NCBI GenBank assembly: GCA_035578155.1 | Contig: JAPWDM010000012.1 | Coordinates: forward strand, 12,406,501 to 12,470,500 | DNA length: 64,000 bases | Reading direction: 5' to 3' | DNA from: Brachynemurus nebulosus | Lineage: Eukaryota; Arthropoda; Insecta; Neuroptera; Myrmeleontidae | Shown: one piece after another, positions 44,519 to 56,886 of the stretch | Position numbering within the stretch: the stretch's first letter is position 1 | How the letters are laid out: each line of letters begins with the position of its first letter | Translations under genes and position numbers: made by a program | Notes under the pieces: model-generated | Seen by the model: the letters and a program-made list of their open reading frames with translations, nothing else | What the model was told of the DNA's origin: nothing | Database searches by the model: none

Positions 44519-44589
44519 GCCTAAAGCCACGTCGGATGCCTTTTGTGGATTCGACGTGTCTAGTTAAAGAACTCATCCAAGATAGAAAT

Positions 44590-46640
44590 AGTTTTAGCTG
44601 ACTCTCGGTATGTAATTTTTAGATTCGCGGCCACAATTTTCGCGTATAGTGTAAAATAATATTTGTATGTTGCAGAATGGTTTTAAATCGATACCATTTA
44701 CAATGCTGCGCAAATATATTCTACAATATATATTATTTTCGTTATTTTTTTCCATTTTATTGATATATAATACATATATACGCACACTTACTGTGTAATA
44801 AAAAAATATTTATTTATTTTTTTTTAACCTTCTTACATTCTTCAATACATATACACACACAGACCCAATATCTTACGCGTTATAATAGAATAATATAGAT
44901 TTATTTGCTACACCAGTTTATTGATTTTATTTAATAGCAATATAAATATGTTTATTTATGCTTTTTGCTCTAATAAATTAATGTATTTTCAATATAAATT
45001 CACATATTCTTTTTTATTTGTTAGATACTGGTAGTAACACCAACCAACCAAACCAATCCAAACATTATATTTTGTGCAGTTAGTCCAACGTATACGTAAT
45101 GTCGTTTGCATATAACATCAAAAATGTTCCAAAACGATTTTTAATTAAATATTCAACTTTTTAATACGTTTTTTATTCAAAAAGTTCGCAATAAAAACAA
45201 AAAAAAAATCAAAAAAAAAAAAAACTTTTTTAAATCTATCATTAGACTGGCATTATGTAGATATACGAGTATGTACGTCATCGAAGTTATAGAAAAAAAT
45301 CAAATATGATTAAATTACTTTCGGTGGCAGATAAGAACTTTCACGAATATGACATGGTAATTTCTGGTAGCGGGCGGGATGAGGGAACGCGAGGAAGGAT
45401 ATATGGATAAGGATGTGATGCATCTACACAAATACGGATACACGTGATTGAGTGCGAAAGATGTAGTATCCTATCATACATAATATGTGTGTATATGTAG
45501 ACACTCATTGTCAGACTGTCATCTCGTATCATCAATACACTCTCGTCATATAGGTATATACTTGCAAATATTTCATATATGTACTGGATTATATCGCATG
45601 AAAAAATAATTTGGATTTTCGGAATTTTTTTTATTTGATCAAACTATAAAGTGAGTTACGAAAAAACTTACGTTGTAGGAGACGTTGGATTAAGATTAAA
45701 ATTTTCACAAGTTTATTTCATTTATTTTATTTGAATTCAAATCATTACTTCAATTTTCAATAAGATTTCTCAACTCTGATTCTTAGTAAATTTTTCCAAC
45801 AGAAGTCATTTTCAAACTCTTCGCAACTTTTTGAACTCCACTAATCAAAATACTTACAATAAAATTTCATAGAATTTACTGCAGCAAAACTCGATCATGA
45901 AAGAATTTTGAAAAATATGTCTCACAAGTATTACATAATTTTAAACAAGAAAAACAGATTCAAAAACCTATAATTCGGCTTTCTATAATTTCATCATTCT
46001 ATTTATTTTAATATAGAGTCTTTAAAACATTGAAAATTTTTAGTAATCTTGATGACGTCATAAAGTTAAGATTTTCTTTCTGAAATTAAGCTTTATGGAG
46101 CTGATTTGAATTAGGGTGATTAATTGAATTATGGTAATCTGGATGTGAACTGTTTTCATTTTTGCGTTTAGAATGGCGAAATTCCTTTTGGGAATATAAT
46201 TGATTCGACAGAACTTTTTTTCTGGTGGTCGTACATACTTAATTCTGATAGAAATGAAAATGACAACTTTGGAAACTTATAATTCACTTCCGGTTTCGTC
46301 ATTTTATCATTTTATTTACGATTTTTAAGACACTAAAAAATTTTGGTAGACTTGATGACGTCAACAAGTTAAAATATTTTCCCAAACATTGAGCTTCATG
46401 AAAGTGATTTGAATTAATCTAATTATAGCTAAATTAGGCTAAATGGGATGTGAACTTTACTTTTTTGCTGTTTGAAATGACGAAATTCCTTTTAGGGATA
46501 TTTTCACCACTAGAATATGTCATGTAAGACTATAATCCACTTAGCGCCCTCTCCCTAAAATATGCCACTAGGTAACTGCAGAAGCTGCTCCCTTAGGTCA
46601 ATATTTCGGCTAAATTTGAACCGGTTGTAACCAAAAGTAC
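44590..46640. other. AT-rich non-coding stretch
   Basis: A-rich and T-rich simple sequence at 44800-45230. Two related segments near 46010-46130 and 46310-46430 (GATGACGTCA, AAGTTAA, GAGCT(G/T)CATG, GAATTA) look like a diverged tandem duplication of about 300 bp. No gene. Confidence 0.4.
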
Positions 46641-46649
46641 CTACATATT

Positions 46650-46790
46650 TGATTGTATCAAGAACACTGTCAGACAATACCATAGAAAATTAAAAATCAC
46701 ATAGCGATTGAAAAAATTGACAAATTGGATCGGCTGGGCCTCGAACCCAGGATCTTCTCCATTTAAAGCCATTTGAGCCAGAATAAATAT
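46650..46790 (-). repeat. tRNA-derived SINE, second copy
   Basis: On the minus strand: A box TGGCTCAAATGGC (46768-46780), B box GGTTCGAGGCC (46737-46747), CAGCCGATCC, then TTTTTTCAATCGCTATGTGA and TTTTTAATTT. The tail hairpin AATCGC-TAT-GTGATT differs from the 26.9-kb copy but still pairs, through a G-T wobble. The mariner element begins directly beyond its 5' edge. Confidence 0.7.
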
Positions 46791-46791
46791 A

Positions 46792-47669
46792 CATCGGTCA
46801 CTAGATAAGTTTTGCAATACAAAATGTTTATAATCGCAAGGTACTTGCATTTATTTTTTTTATAAAGTTCAACTCATAACTAGACGGCAGCCATACAATA
46901 AGTCCCCCTGAATCATTTGTGTACAGAACTAAAACATTAAAAATGTCCGAGTGGTTGAAGGACGAGTTACGAGTGATTATTCGCTACAATTTTGTGCGAG
47001 TCTTATTCGTAGATGAATGTGCAGAGAAAATGAAAACTTTACTCAAAAAAAAGTGTCTTCATCACACAACTATGTACCGGTGGTATCGTGAATTTGAACG
47101 TGGTAATTTCAGTGTTAATGATCCTCCAAGATCGGGTCGTCTTGTTGAAGCAACTGTTCCATAAAACGTAGCAAAAATTGAGTTATTAATTAAGGAGAAT
47201 AAACGAGTTGTCCTGATAGTCAGTGCACAGTATAGGCGTCTTGGTATGTCAATAAATATTTGCCTAAAGTTGTTCAGAAACTTAAAGAGATTCGTCCAAA
47301 CTCAAGAATGGATAGCTGGCATTTTCACCGCGATAACACTTCTGCTCATCGAGCTCATGGGACAGTTAATTTTTTAGAAAATACTGACATTAAAGTGCTT
47401 GATCATCCTGTCTACAGTCCAGACCTTGCTCCTGTGACTTCGCTTTGTTTCCGACTGTGAACGGCTAGCTGAAAGGTCGGAAGTTTGCGAGCGATTCCGA
47501 GCTACTGGCCGCCTGGGATCAAGTGTGTTCAGAACTGCCAGAAGAAAAATAGCACGATATTTTTGACAGTTGGCTTTTAGGTACCACTAAGTGTATAAGC
47601 TGTGACAGAAATTATTTTGAAAAACTTTAATAAATATGGCTGTATTGCAAAACTTATCTAGTGACCATG
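46792..47669 (+). mobile_element. Internally deleted mariner element
   Basis: TIRs GGTCACTAGATAAGTTTTGC plus AATACA (46796-46821 and inverted 47641-47666) match perfectly over 26 bp, with CAT(C) outside them and the TA duplication at 46790-46791 and 47670-47671. Length is 878 bp against about 1.3 kb for a complete mariner. The transposase gene is broken in several ways, so the copy is non-autonomous, but its ends look intact and could be moved by an enzyme acting in trans. Confidence 0.95.
46943..47640 (+). pseudogene. Mariner transposase, deleted and frameshifted (D34D type)
   Basis: The N-terminus (46943 on, MSEWLKDELRVIIRYNFVRV) continues into a helix-turn-helix region with TMYRWYREFERGNFSVNDPP and RSGRLVEA. 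An in-frame TAA at 47162 follows, then NVAKIELLIKENKR. Near 47250 the reading jumps to the C-terminal half: WHFHRDNTSAHRAHGTVNFL, then HPVYSPDLAP. The first catalytic Asp lies in the deleted part. The second is the D of DNTSAH, and the third falls 34 residues later, just beyond a one-base deletion after PDLAP. About 200 of an expected 345 residues are represented. Confidence 0.93.
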
Positions 47670-47671
47670 TA

Positions 47672-48040
47672 TTTCGGATTTATAGATCAAAGTATTCTTC
47701 TTGCCAAGGATATTTCGGTTAACAGAGCGAAGACGTTAACCGAAAGTGATAAAAAGTTTCTTAATGAAGCAAAACCCATGCTAAAACGTTAAAACTATAG
47801 TATACATGGAGCATTAAGGATCCTTTAATACATGGACAACCTCTTTATATAGGATCAATACATAAAGGATACCTCAAGATGCACCATTTCCTACGAATTG
47901 TGGATATAACAAACAATCACATATATAAATTTAGATAAGTATATAAGATCTATGTAATGTACTATACACACATACACACATATCGAAAGAGCATTGTAAT
48001 AGTGACAGAAGGCGTACTAATGTAATAACCAAACGAGAAG
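47672..48040. other. AT-rich non-coding stretch
   Basis: Nothing recognised. Confidence 0.35.
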
Positions 48041-48890
48041 GACAGACGAACGGACATACATTACACTGATCTCCAGGAGATGGCAGCAATGCGGACAGAA
48101 TTATACTCGTATAACTGCTACAACGACAACAACAGCGCCATCACCAAGGTAGAGCGTACCTCCCACCATCGCTTGCACTCCACCACCCACCTGGTTGGTG
48201 CCGGCTGTGGTGTGAGCATCGAGAGAAAGACGTTAGAGAATGTCACATGAACCGTACCAATACAATTACAAATACATATATAATAATATAACTGCCGAAG
48301 TGGCCAAGAGACTGGGAACTCTGGGTGGAGTGGAGCATCGCATCCAACAGCATCCAAACACGACGACACTGTCGACGACGAGAGGAATATCACACAAAGA
48401 AAGACTTCAAGTACAGAATATCAATAATATGACCGACGGACGGACGGATCGACCAACAAACACACGGACACACACAGAACAGACTACTAACAATTGCAAA
48501 CTTCCACTGATCCAATATGGCGTCGTCCTCACCACCACGGCCACCAAGAGCACAAGCCATGCCCGTCGTACGAGAGCCGAAGGAACGTCGTCGTTTCGTT
48601 TGAAAATGTAACAGACAATGTTGATATCAAATATACCTGGAAATATCTGTATGTACCAACAACATCAGTCGTCGTTGTCTACCCGCTACCTCTCACCACC
48701 GTACACTCCCCACTCACACCATACCCCCACTACTTCAGTACCACCACAATACCACTACCACTCTACCACTACCATCCACTACCATTGCTCCGACCAGTCA
48801 TCAGTGTGTACAGAAATAATACTTCTTGTCTTTATTCTCACTGTTGTGACGTCACTATGGTAAAAACAATTAAACGTAAATATCACAGAG
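48040..48890. other. Mixed-composition island with CA/AC-rich sequence
   Basis: Base composition is much more balanced than the surroundings, with ACCACCAC, CACTCCACC and GACGGACGGAC words. Several overlapping frames (48240-48611, 48494-48898, 48118-48393 minus) reflect this composition. Their products are low-complexity and match no family. It could be an untranslated exon or a long non-coding RNA exon; no evidence distinguishes these. Confidence 0.3.
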
Positions 48891-49436
48891 TGAACTGAAC
48901 TCACAAATGCTCGCTATATTTTATACGGATTGGTACTCTGTATGCTTGCTTATATTAAATATTGTTTTATAAAATAATACAAATATGTACTATAATATAG
49001 TATATTATATAAATCGACGAATAATGTTAAAATTTCTTCCGATAGAAAATAAAATAATTAAAATATTATCGTATAAATATACAATGGAGTTGAAATTTTA
49101 TGTTTCAAAATTTAGATATTTTAAAACCATCATTTCAAGTATAGTAAAACGTCTTTAAAATAAAAAAAATTTAAAACCCCACGACGAAAAAGCTCTAAAA
49201 ATATAAAAATTCTTGTAGTTCCACCTTCCAAATTTCATCATAATAGATGAAAAAAAAATTAAACAATAATGTAAAAGACAAATTAAGGTACCTCAATAAC
49301 TAACAAAATTATGGAACTTTAAAGTTGTACAAAGATAGTTCTGTTTCATTTGGATCTGATACAGTTGTGTGACGTCATCTTTTGTACGGCATTGCAAATA
49401 GATCGAAGAGTCTTTTTTATTGAACTCTTATAAAGA
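48891..49436. other. AT-rich non-coding stretch
   Basis: Nothing recognised. Confidence 0.35.
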
Positions 49437-49439
49437 TTA

Positions 49440-49770
49440 GGGGTCATACACAATCAATGAAATAAGGAATAAGAAATAAGGAATAAGAAGTATGCCATCT
49501 AGTGACGTTGAATGGAACTTTAACGTAACTGTCCGTAGGTATAAGAATTTAGGTATTTTTGTACATCAAAATTCATGAAAAAATAACGTTCGTGATGACT
49601 TTTTTTATCACTAAAGTGAAAAAAAAACGAATTTTGACGTACAAAAGTACCTACATATTTATATCTAGGAGCAGTTACGTTAAAGTTCCACTCAACGTCA
49701 CTAGATGGCATACTTCTTATTCCTTATTTCTTATTTCTTATTCCTTATTTCATTGATTGTGTAGACACCC
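49440..49770. mobile_element. 331-bp MITE, TTA TSD, TIRs of about 90 bp
   Basis: Left GGGTCATACACAATCAATGA and right inverted GGGTGTCTACACAATCAATG, continuing through AAATAAGGAATAAGAAATAA and TATGCCATCTAGTGACGTT. TTA flanks both ends (49437-49439, 49771-49773). Placed in the PIF/Harbinger group by TSD. Confidence 0.88.
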
Positions 49771-49773
49771 TTA

Positions 49774-50600
49774 CAATTTCAATATTTTAACGTTTTAACC
49801 CTTTTAAACAAACCGTATGGAAAATTTTTTTGTCTCAAAAGGCCGGACTTTTTACTGCCAGTGATAAATACAATAGATAAGATTACAAAAAAAGAAAAAG
49901 AAAAAAAATCAAAGATCCCAAGATCAAAAAAGTGAACCCTAGGAATTTACAAAATATGTATAAATTATACTAAACATTATTTAGAATTATACCGTATTGT
50001 CGTATCTCTATGGTATTGTCACAGATGGCGACACCTGTACCAGTGAATATGTACATATCACAGCATTTTGAGCCGCCATATTGCAGGACGAGTTAACTCG
50101 TCTTAATCATTTAAAGAGTTAAAATGTCATTTTTTTAACTTTTGTGTCCGATTGTGCGGATATTTGACGTCACAGGCGAATTAGAATTCAATCATTCCAC
50201 CTTAAATTTTGATCTTCTATTTCTCTATTATTTGTTAACGTTTTTCAAAAAATTATTTCAAAAATTTTTTCATCAGTTTATTAGTTTTGGTTTATATTTT
50301 AGTTAAATGTAGCTGCATATTACATTATATCTACACTACGAGACTTTTCCTTTTAGAGATTTTATTGTATGGAAAACTATTTATTTGATCGATTTTTATC
50401 AAACTTAGCTAAGAATCATCTCATAATTACCAGCTTTTGAAAAGATTTGTTAAAATTTTTAATTCACTTTTATCTAGAGACTTTCTTCAAACCTAGTTAA
50501 AACCAACACACAATTACCAGCTTTCACAGGGATGAAATCTGGTAATTGTAAGGCTGGTAATTGATGTAAGTGTAAAGCAGAGAAGAAGTGACACATAGCT
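49774..50600. other. AT-rich non-coding stretch
   Basis: Nothing recognised apart from a short GGTAATTG/TTACCAG repetition at 50510-50565. Confidence 0.35.
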
Positions 50601-50604
50601 TTCT

Positions 50605-50735
50605 CGTTCTTGAATGAGTTCTTTACCCAGACACGTCCGATACCCGGAACCTCAAAAAATGAGTTTTTTGTCAAAATTTTCCAAAATTCAAAAATTTTCG
50701 AATTATTTTTTTTACACCGTTGCAAAGAGCGGAAA
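50605..50735 (-). repeat. Dispersed 600-bp repeat, copy 6 (fragment)
   Basis: GATACCCGGAACCTCAAAAA, TTTTTTGTCAAAATTTTCC and TTTTACACCGTTGCAAAGAG align with the right-hand third of copy 2. The microsatellite region and both ends are missing. Confidence 0.6.
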
Positions 50736-50973
50736 AAATTAGGGTTCCAAAGAAAAATCTCAAAACTCTCATACCTTCATGAAGTTTTATATGTATATTC
50801 TACACGCATTATATATAGATCTCAATTAATAAATAACTAAAAATCTTTTTTAAATAAATTTTTTTACTTTTTAAACGCTTAGGAAATTTTTGAATGAGAA
50901 ATACAGTCAATTCAAAAGGTTTTCGAAATTTTTTTTATATCATAGAAAAGAACAGAACAAATCACATAAGATA

Positions 50974-52142
50974 GGGGAGATCCTTGTATCTCAGGACGCC
51001 TTGTACCTCGGGACAAGCCCATAACTTGAGAACCAATGTATTGTAAAATGATTAGTATAGTGACATTTAATGAGTATTTGACACAAATACTCAAAGCACA
51101 CGCAGTGAAGTCGGCCATTTTGATTCGTTTCTTCTATATGCAAGGTTTTGAGATTTTTGCCGTGTTTTCTTTTTTTTTTTTGTAATTCATATAAATCATC
51201 ATTTTACTAGAAATATTTTGAGGTGAGTAAATGATTAAAGATACAAATAGTTATTATACACATTCGTAACTATTTATTTTGACGTATATCACTGGATTTC
51301 CCTAATTAAAAAATATAACCACACTTTATTGTATGCAATTGAAATTTCTTCCTTGGGACAGCAAATTTTTTTTAACTTGGGACGGTCTTGGGTTTTTTTT
51401 ACAGAGGTTTGCAGGTAAGTTTGTTTTCAATATTTGTCTTTATCTATCCAGATGCTGCAAAGTATGAACAAAGTCACCCGGGCAAAGCCCAATGAAGAAA
51501 ACGTCAAAAATTAAAATGGTCATTTTTTTTCTATAATGAAAATGATTGCAAGTAAAACCAAACAATTTTTATTGTTTTAAAAAAAAATAGAATATATATT
51601 TTGATTTCAGGGCTTAAAGTGGCTTGCATAGTTTGTTCCAAGGTACAACCATTGGTGTCCCAAGTTACAAGCTGTGATTGTACGTTGGGACAAATGTCCT
51701 TGATTTTTCAATGCAAGTTTTCGCAAAAATGAAACACAATATCGTGATATATTGTATCTAATATTTAGATGTTATTGTGGTGTGCTTAGAGAATTTTCAA
51801 TACACCAATACCTCAATTTGCGTCGTGGTTACGTTCCAAAAAAACACGACGCAAATTGAAACGACGCAAAGTGAATTATGATCATAGTCATGCCATCTTT
51901 TAGAAGAAAAAGAAAATTTCAAAAAATTTCGAAAAAAAATTTAAAGACTCGAACCTAAAACAACTCAACTTCGAAAATCTAACGACGCACAGTGAAAATT
52001 AGTACTAATTCAGCAGCGACGCAACTTCGAAAAAAACGCAAAACGAAACGACGCAACGAAGGTGTATTCGAAGTCATACATTAATTTTTACTTGAGCTAT
52101 GAAGTTTTAAACGAAAGTGTCCCCAGGTACAAGGATCTCCCC
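50974..52142 (-). mobile_element. GGGGAGATC-ended element, copy 2, with nested MITE
   Basis: Left GGGGAGATCCTTGTATCTCA after TA (50972-50973). The right end inverted is GGGGAGATCCTTGTACCTGG, with the flanking TA mutated to CA. It is the inverse of 21802-22527, with about 180 bp more in the centre and a 262-bp element at 51803-52064. No intact frame. Confidence 0.85.
51803..52064. mobile_element. 262-bp MITE, CACC ends, TA TSD
   Basis: CACCAATACCTCAATTTGCG at the left and, inverted, CACCTTCGTTGCGTCGTTTC at the right, both rich in CGACGCAAA words. TA flanks it (51801-51802, 52065-52066). The empty site CAATATTCG occurs inverted in copy 1 at about 21877-21885. Confidence 0.85.
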
Positions 52143-52144
52143 CA

Positions 52145-53890
52145 CATTTTGAATCTTTACCCTATGTATCCTAGTTTTCGAGAAAAAATAGTTTTTATTA
52201 CTGGAAATTCGCTAATATTTCGCGAGGGAAGGGGGAGGGGGCTTGTAGAGGAGTGGTATTTGTAATATTATCTGAAACACATACTAAATGTGTATTGACA
52301 ATAATCATTAATAAATCGAAACACGTTCGAAAATTCTGATCGATACGACCTACATTTCAAAAAATACGCTTACTCGATAAATCTAAAAATAAGTTTTCGA
52401 AAAAACAAACTCTTGAAAAACTCTTAATATTCAAAAAAAAAAGAAAGAAACGACTGTCCATTTTATGCCACCAAGAAAATGTAGTAAACAAACACAGAAA
52501 GAGACGAAGTAAAACGGCCCATTCGGCGCGAGGCGCGCGGGATGGAATACAAATAAATTGAATAAAAATAAAAAACTCATTCCACCGCGCCTGGTAGGGG
52601 CGAACGTATTAGTGAGCGTAGTACTTGGAAAACAGTAATAAAGAACAGTTATATACACGAATACATATGTACACATCGAAATGAAACATATAACATATTT
52701 CTAAAATCATTCTCTCTTCTTGTACCTCGCGCGTCGCACATTGACGCTGTTGGCGCACCAAGCAGCCAGCGCTCCACGTACTTACATAGATATAAATCGA
52801 CGACGCCCATTTCACTTCGGTTTTATTCGTTTGCATTCGTCGTAATACCTATTATTTTCTTTGCGCCAAATATATTGAACTTCTATTAGAAAAATACATA
52901 TATATCGAGTTCTGAATTATTCATTTTCTAGAATATCGGAATAGAATTAAAAAAAAAAAACTGAAATGGCGAATCAAAGAAAGAAAGAGACAAAGAGAAT
53001 AAAAACATTTTATATTATGGGTGTGGAAATAAGATGTGTCGGCTGAGGGGGTAGAGGAGTGGTAAAGATCAGAATATAGCAACGGACCATTATCGTTATA
53101 TTTGAAATTATATGCATTTGTGTTTTTTTCTCTTTTTGTTCTTTTATGTTTCTTATTGGTTGTTGAAACAGTATCAAATGAGAATGTTTTCACATAAACT
53201 AATTATTTTAAGAATGTAGGCTAATTATTGGGATTAAAACATTAGAGTCACATCTATTTTGGTGGTAATACGATCCAAAACCATGATGTAAATCTCAGAG
53301 ACGTAAAAACATTTATGAAAAAATGTTTCTATTAAACTCAAAGTTAAAATTATTCCGATTGGATGACTCTACTGAAGGCTAGTTTTCTTTCCCAATTCAA
53401 TTCTTTTATAATTTTATAATATATTAAAATCCTAGGAAACCTAGATAAGTCCAAAAAAAACGTCTGGAACCACAGACCAGTGAACATATTATATATTATA
53501 TTATATAGACATATAATATAAATGTGTAATTGAAGCAGTCACATACGACCAAGTTCCGACCTTAATAGCATTCTGTTATATAGTAATTGATTTATATCCG
53601 TAGTTACGCTTTCAAATAATTATTGTTAAAATATAATATTGATAATAAAATTTTACATTTTTTGAGAAGAAACTGCAGAATTTTGAAAGAAGAAAAGTGG
53701 TATTCGCTTTATTTTCAAAATACGTACGTATACAAATTATGTCCTGCAATAATTATAGTCACATTTGCTTAAAAAATGACGTTATATTATTTCATTAAAT
53801 TTCACCCGTCTCACCCTTGTTATCTGCTTCAAGAAAAATGTCTAGAAACTGGCTTTACGCTTCGTCTTAATCATTGTTTCGTTTCAAATA
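52145..53890. other. Non-coding stretch with a GC-richer part at 52500-52860
   Basis: GGCGCGAGGCGCGCGGG (about 52526) and CGCGCGTCGCACATTGACGC (about 52728) are unusual in this genome. TATAAATCG at 52791 precedes TTCACTTCGGTTTT. A promoter or 5' exon is possible, but the spacing to an initiator is poor and no coding frame is recognised. Confidence 0.28.
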
Positions 53891-53894
53891 CATA

Positions 53895-54048
53895 TTCTTT
53901 CAGGAATGAGATGTTTTCACGGAATAAAAAGTAGCCTCTGTCCTTCTACATCTTCTCAACTATCATTATGTAAACTTTTTAAGTCCGTTTGTTAAACTGT
54001 TGAGTCGTGAAAGCGAGATAAACAAACAAACTCATTTGTGTCTCAAGA
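53895..54048 (-). mobile_element. Second Helitron 5' fragment
   Basis: On the minus strand it reads GAGTTTGTTTGTTTATCTCG, then AGAAGGACAGAGGCTACTTT and TTATTCCGTGAAAACATCTC, the order found at 22945-23140. Its terminal TC...CTAATATTATAAA is cut by MITE copy C. Confidence 0.6.
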
Positions 54049-54051
54049 ATA

Positions 54052-54503
54052 CCATGTGAGTTTTTTGAGAGTTGCCATTTTTATTACAACCAAATTTGTA
54101 TGATAGAAATGGTACTGGAAAAGGTTCTTTTCTTAGATGTAATGGAAATGTAACCAACCAGAACACTATCGGTTGAAGTAGCCTTAAGTACATATGCATA
54201 TTTTTACCGCCTAACTAATAAATTAAAGAAAAATTAAAAAATTGAACTTGAGTAAAAATTTTTTTGCTCATTTATGTTGTTAATTAATGCATTAGATCAA
54301 TTTTATCGAAAAATTAATATATAGTCTCATTTAGAAATATATAAGTTAGTATCATAGCTCGAAAATCATAAGAGCTATAAAGCTCCTGACTATAGCAATT
54401 GGTTGCCCCCCGTCGATATCTAGAACTCTTATCTGAACAATTTTTTGATTAAATCAACGGTTTGGCTGTAATAAAAATGGCAACTCTCAAAAAACTCACA
54501 CAG
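54052..54503. mobile_element. 450-bp TA-flanked MITE, copy C
   Basis: CCATGTGAGTTTTTTGAGAG to, inverted, CTGTGTGAGTTTTTTGAGAG, TA on both sides (54050-54051, 54504-54505), 452 bp. The TIRs are nearly perfect over 45 bp, the best preserved of the three copies. Confidence 0.9.
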
Positions 54504-54592
54504 TATATGTATTTGTCTTAAAACTTCCTTATAAATGAAAAAATCACGGTTCAAACGGTATCGATTAAATATCGATACTTTCAACTTCAATA

Positions 54593-54823
54593 CAGAGGCG
54601 GACTAAGGAGGCGACAGGGACGTTCCGTACCGGGCGACAGTAAACAGAGGGCTCCGGATCCATTCGTAAGAGACCCGGAATCGTTAAAAGTAACTTTCTA
54701 ATTGCTTTTCTTGGGCGTTGATATTTTAGGATAAACTTATTTCTTTTTTTGGGCGTTGATTTGGTAGCCAAAATTTCTCTTCATCGCCCTGTATAAGGGG
54801 TCCGGCATTGCAGGCCGCCTCGG
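54593..54823. mobile_element. Possible hAT-like MITE (CAGAGGCGG ends)
   Basis: CAGAGGCGGACTAAGG on the left and, inverted, CCGAGGCGGCCTGCAATG on the right could be TIRs. The interior repeats TTGGGCGTTGAT twice (about 54711, 54752). The flanking octamers do not match. Confidence 0.4.
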
Positions 54824-54829
54824 CGTTCC

Positions 54830-56880
54830 AATTGAGTTAATTTCATTATTTCAATCAGAGAACAAAGAGAACGAACATTACTATGTCTATACTAGGGAAA
54901 CGAGCGTAACCACAAAGGATAGAAAATAAACCCCCACTATGTTATATATGTGCACGCGGAGTTGGGTGTGTTAGTCCGTTGGATGTTTTGTGTATTAGTG
55001 TCTTGCATACATACATATGTATATAATATGTACGTGGTGGTGGTATGTATGATGTACGTATACCACGTACATATACCGTGTTAATACGAGAGGTAACAAT
55101 ATAACAACAATTGAAACATACCCATTGAATGCTGGCGAATGAATGAGGACTACGCAGCCTAAGATGCACATAAAAGCACATAAGTGATTGCAGAAAAGAG
55201 ATAGAAGTATTCGTTCTATTTGTTCTGTGATTTCAATATTTGAGACCCAACACTCGGTACTCAGACTCGATATTTTAAATACTCAACTAATTTCAATTAA
55301 ACATTTTTTTTATTCCTAATAAATCTAATTAAAATCCCAAATTAAGGGTACTTTTATCACTTTTAGGCTACATTTACAATCAAGGTACTCTGTGCCCAAG
55401 GTTTATTTATGTTTATGAGGTTCACCAATCAAATGAAAACGACGCTTCACTGTGGACTGCAGTATAGCCAGGTCCGGAATATTTTTCTTTTTATTATGTC
55501 TTAGTAATATTGGAAGTAAACAAAAACATTTAAATTAATGAAAATATAAAATACCCGAGTCGTTTTCAGAAAAAAGAATAAAAAATAATTAATATAATTT
55601 TTTCAATTAAATATAGATAAAATAAGTATTTGAAATATATTTATTACGGTTTGTCAGAAAAATAGATACAAATATATTCGATAATGTTACACATGTGTTC
55701 ATTCTCTGTATGTCATAGAATTCGGGAATTATGAAACATTAATGAAAAACTCTGTCTTACTTTGTTAATTACGGATTAATTTAGGTATTTTCAATGTTCT
55801 TAATTCAACAACATTATTCTACACCTTTTTTGGATATCGAAAATAGCTAACGTCTTTATTTAATGTCTTATACTGTGAATTTCAACAATTTGGCACAGAA
55901 CACCATATACCAAGCATGACTATAAAAATACGTAAGAATGATTTTAGATGCCGGCCCTGAAATGGCGATTTTCAAAGCAACAATTAATGAAATTAAATAA
56001 AATAACTAAATAACAAACGAAATGTGAAAAATTGATAAAAATAATTATATTAAACTGAATATTATATTATAATAACTAATAATTATTCAGAAATAATACT
56101 TTAAAATTTAAAAATGACAGTACATATACAATTATTATTGATGATCAAGTGATGATCAGTTGACGCTATAACATAGCTGATTGTAGTCCGAAAGAAATAC
56201 ATTGTAGTGTACGGATTTAGTGTACCTCATAAACATATATATAAGCCTTGCTCTGTGCCTACACCATCAAATCATGCATAATATAATATATAGATACGTG
56301 TATATTATCTAAATACTCTGTTTAAAGTGGTTTATATCAAGAAACGCAAGCAATATCAGTCACAGATAAACAGCACAGAATCTTTTTTCATATTTTTGTA
56401 TTTCAAATATACATAAATTACGTTTTCTGAAGAACCAAAAACCTCCAACAGTTTTTCTAATATTGGTAACTATATGTAAATAAAATTTAAATATACCATC
56501 AACATTGTTCTACTCTATTGCATGAATATAGTAGCAAAAGTATATTTATATTTATTGTATGCATGAATTTATTCGATAAAACATTTTCACAGAAACAACA
56601 TTTTATACTTTTCAGTGAAACAACTTGTGACAGGTTTCCTTTCGGATTGATTTATCGTTTCGTATTTGTTATATTTTTTTCCAAGAATGTATTTCGTTTA
56701 GAAAGATTGATGCAGCCAACCTATACAAACCAAAATAACTACGGTATAATATAAACACATACATACACACACAACTAATGGAACTAACTTCACGCGCATT
56801 TCTACTTTAAAATAGATAGAATACCATGTGTGGTGAGAATACAAAGAAGCCGAATGTTACATCCGGGCCAAAAATTTTTC
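54830..56880. other. AT-rich non-coding stretch
   Basis: CATACATATGTA-type simple sequence at 55010-55060. No gene or bounded element was recognised. Confidence 0.35.
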
Positions 56881-56886
56881 TAACTA

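Larger units (their letters stand above)
42297..44585 (+). repeat. Dispersed 600-bp repeat, copy 5, tandem and split by two hAT elements
   Basis: Pieces at 42297-42325, 43656-44200 and 44527-44585 join into the family sequence once the insertions are removed. The word ATCCCTG(T/C)CG-type start followed by GCATCCTG(T/C)ATAACATAG occurs at 42301 and again at 43990, so about 1.5 units lie head to tail. There is no TA microsatellite: GTGCGGACAAGTCGCACC replaces it. Confidence 0.75.

Noticed and set aside
48240..48898. Overlapping ORFs of 123 and 134 residues
   Set aside because: Products are rich in Thr, His, Tyr and Pro from CAC/ACC repeats, no domain is seen, and several frames are open at once because of composition.
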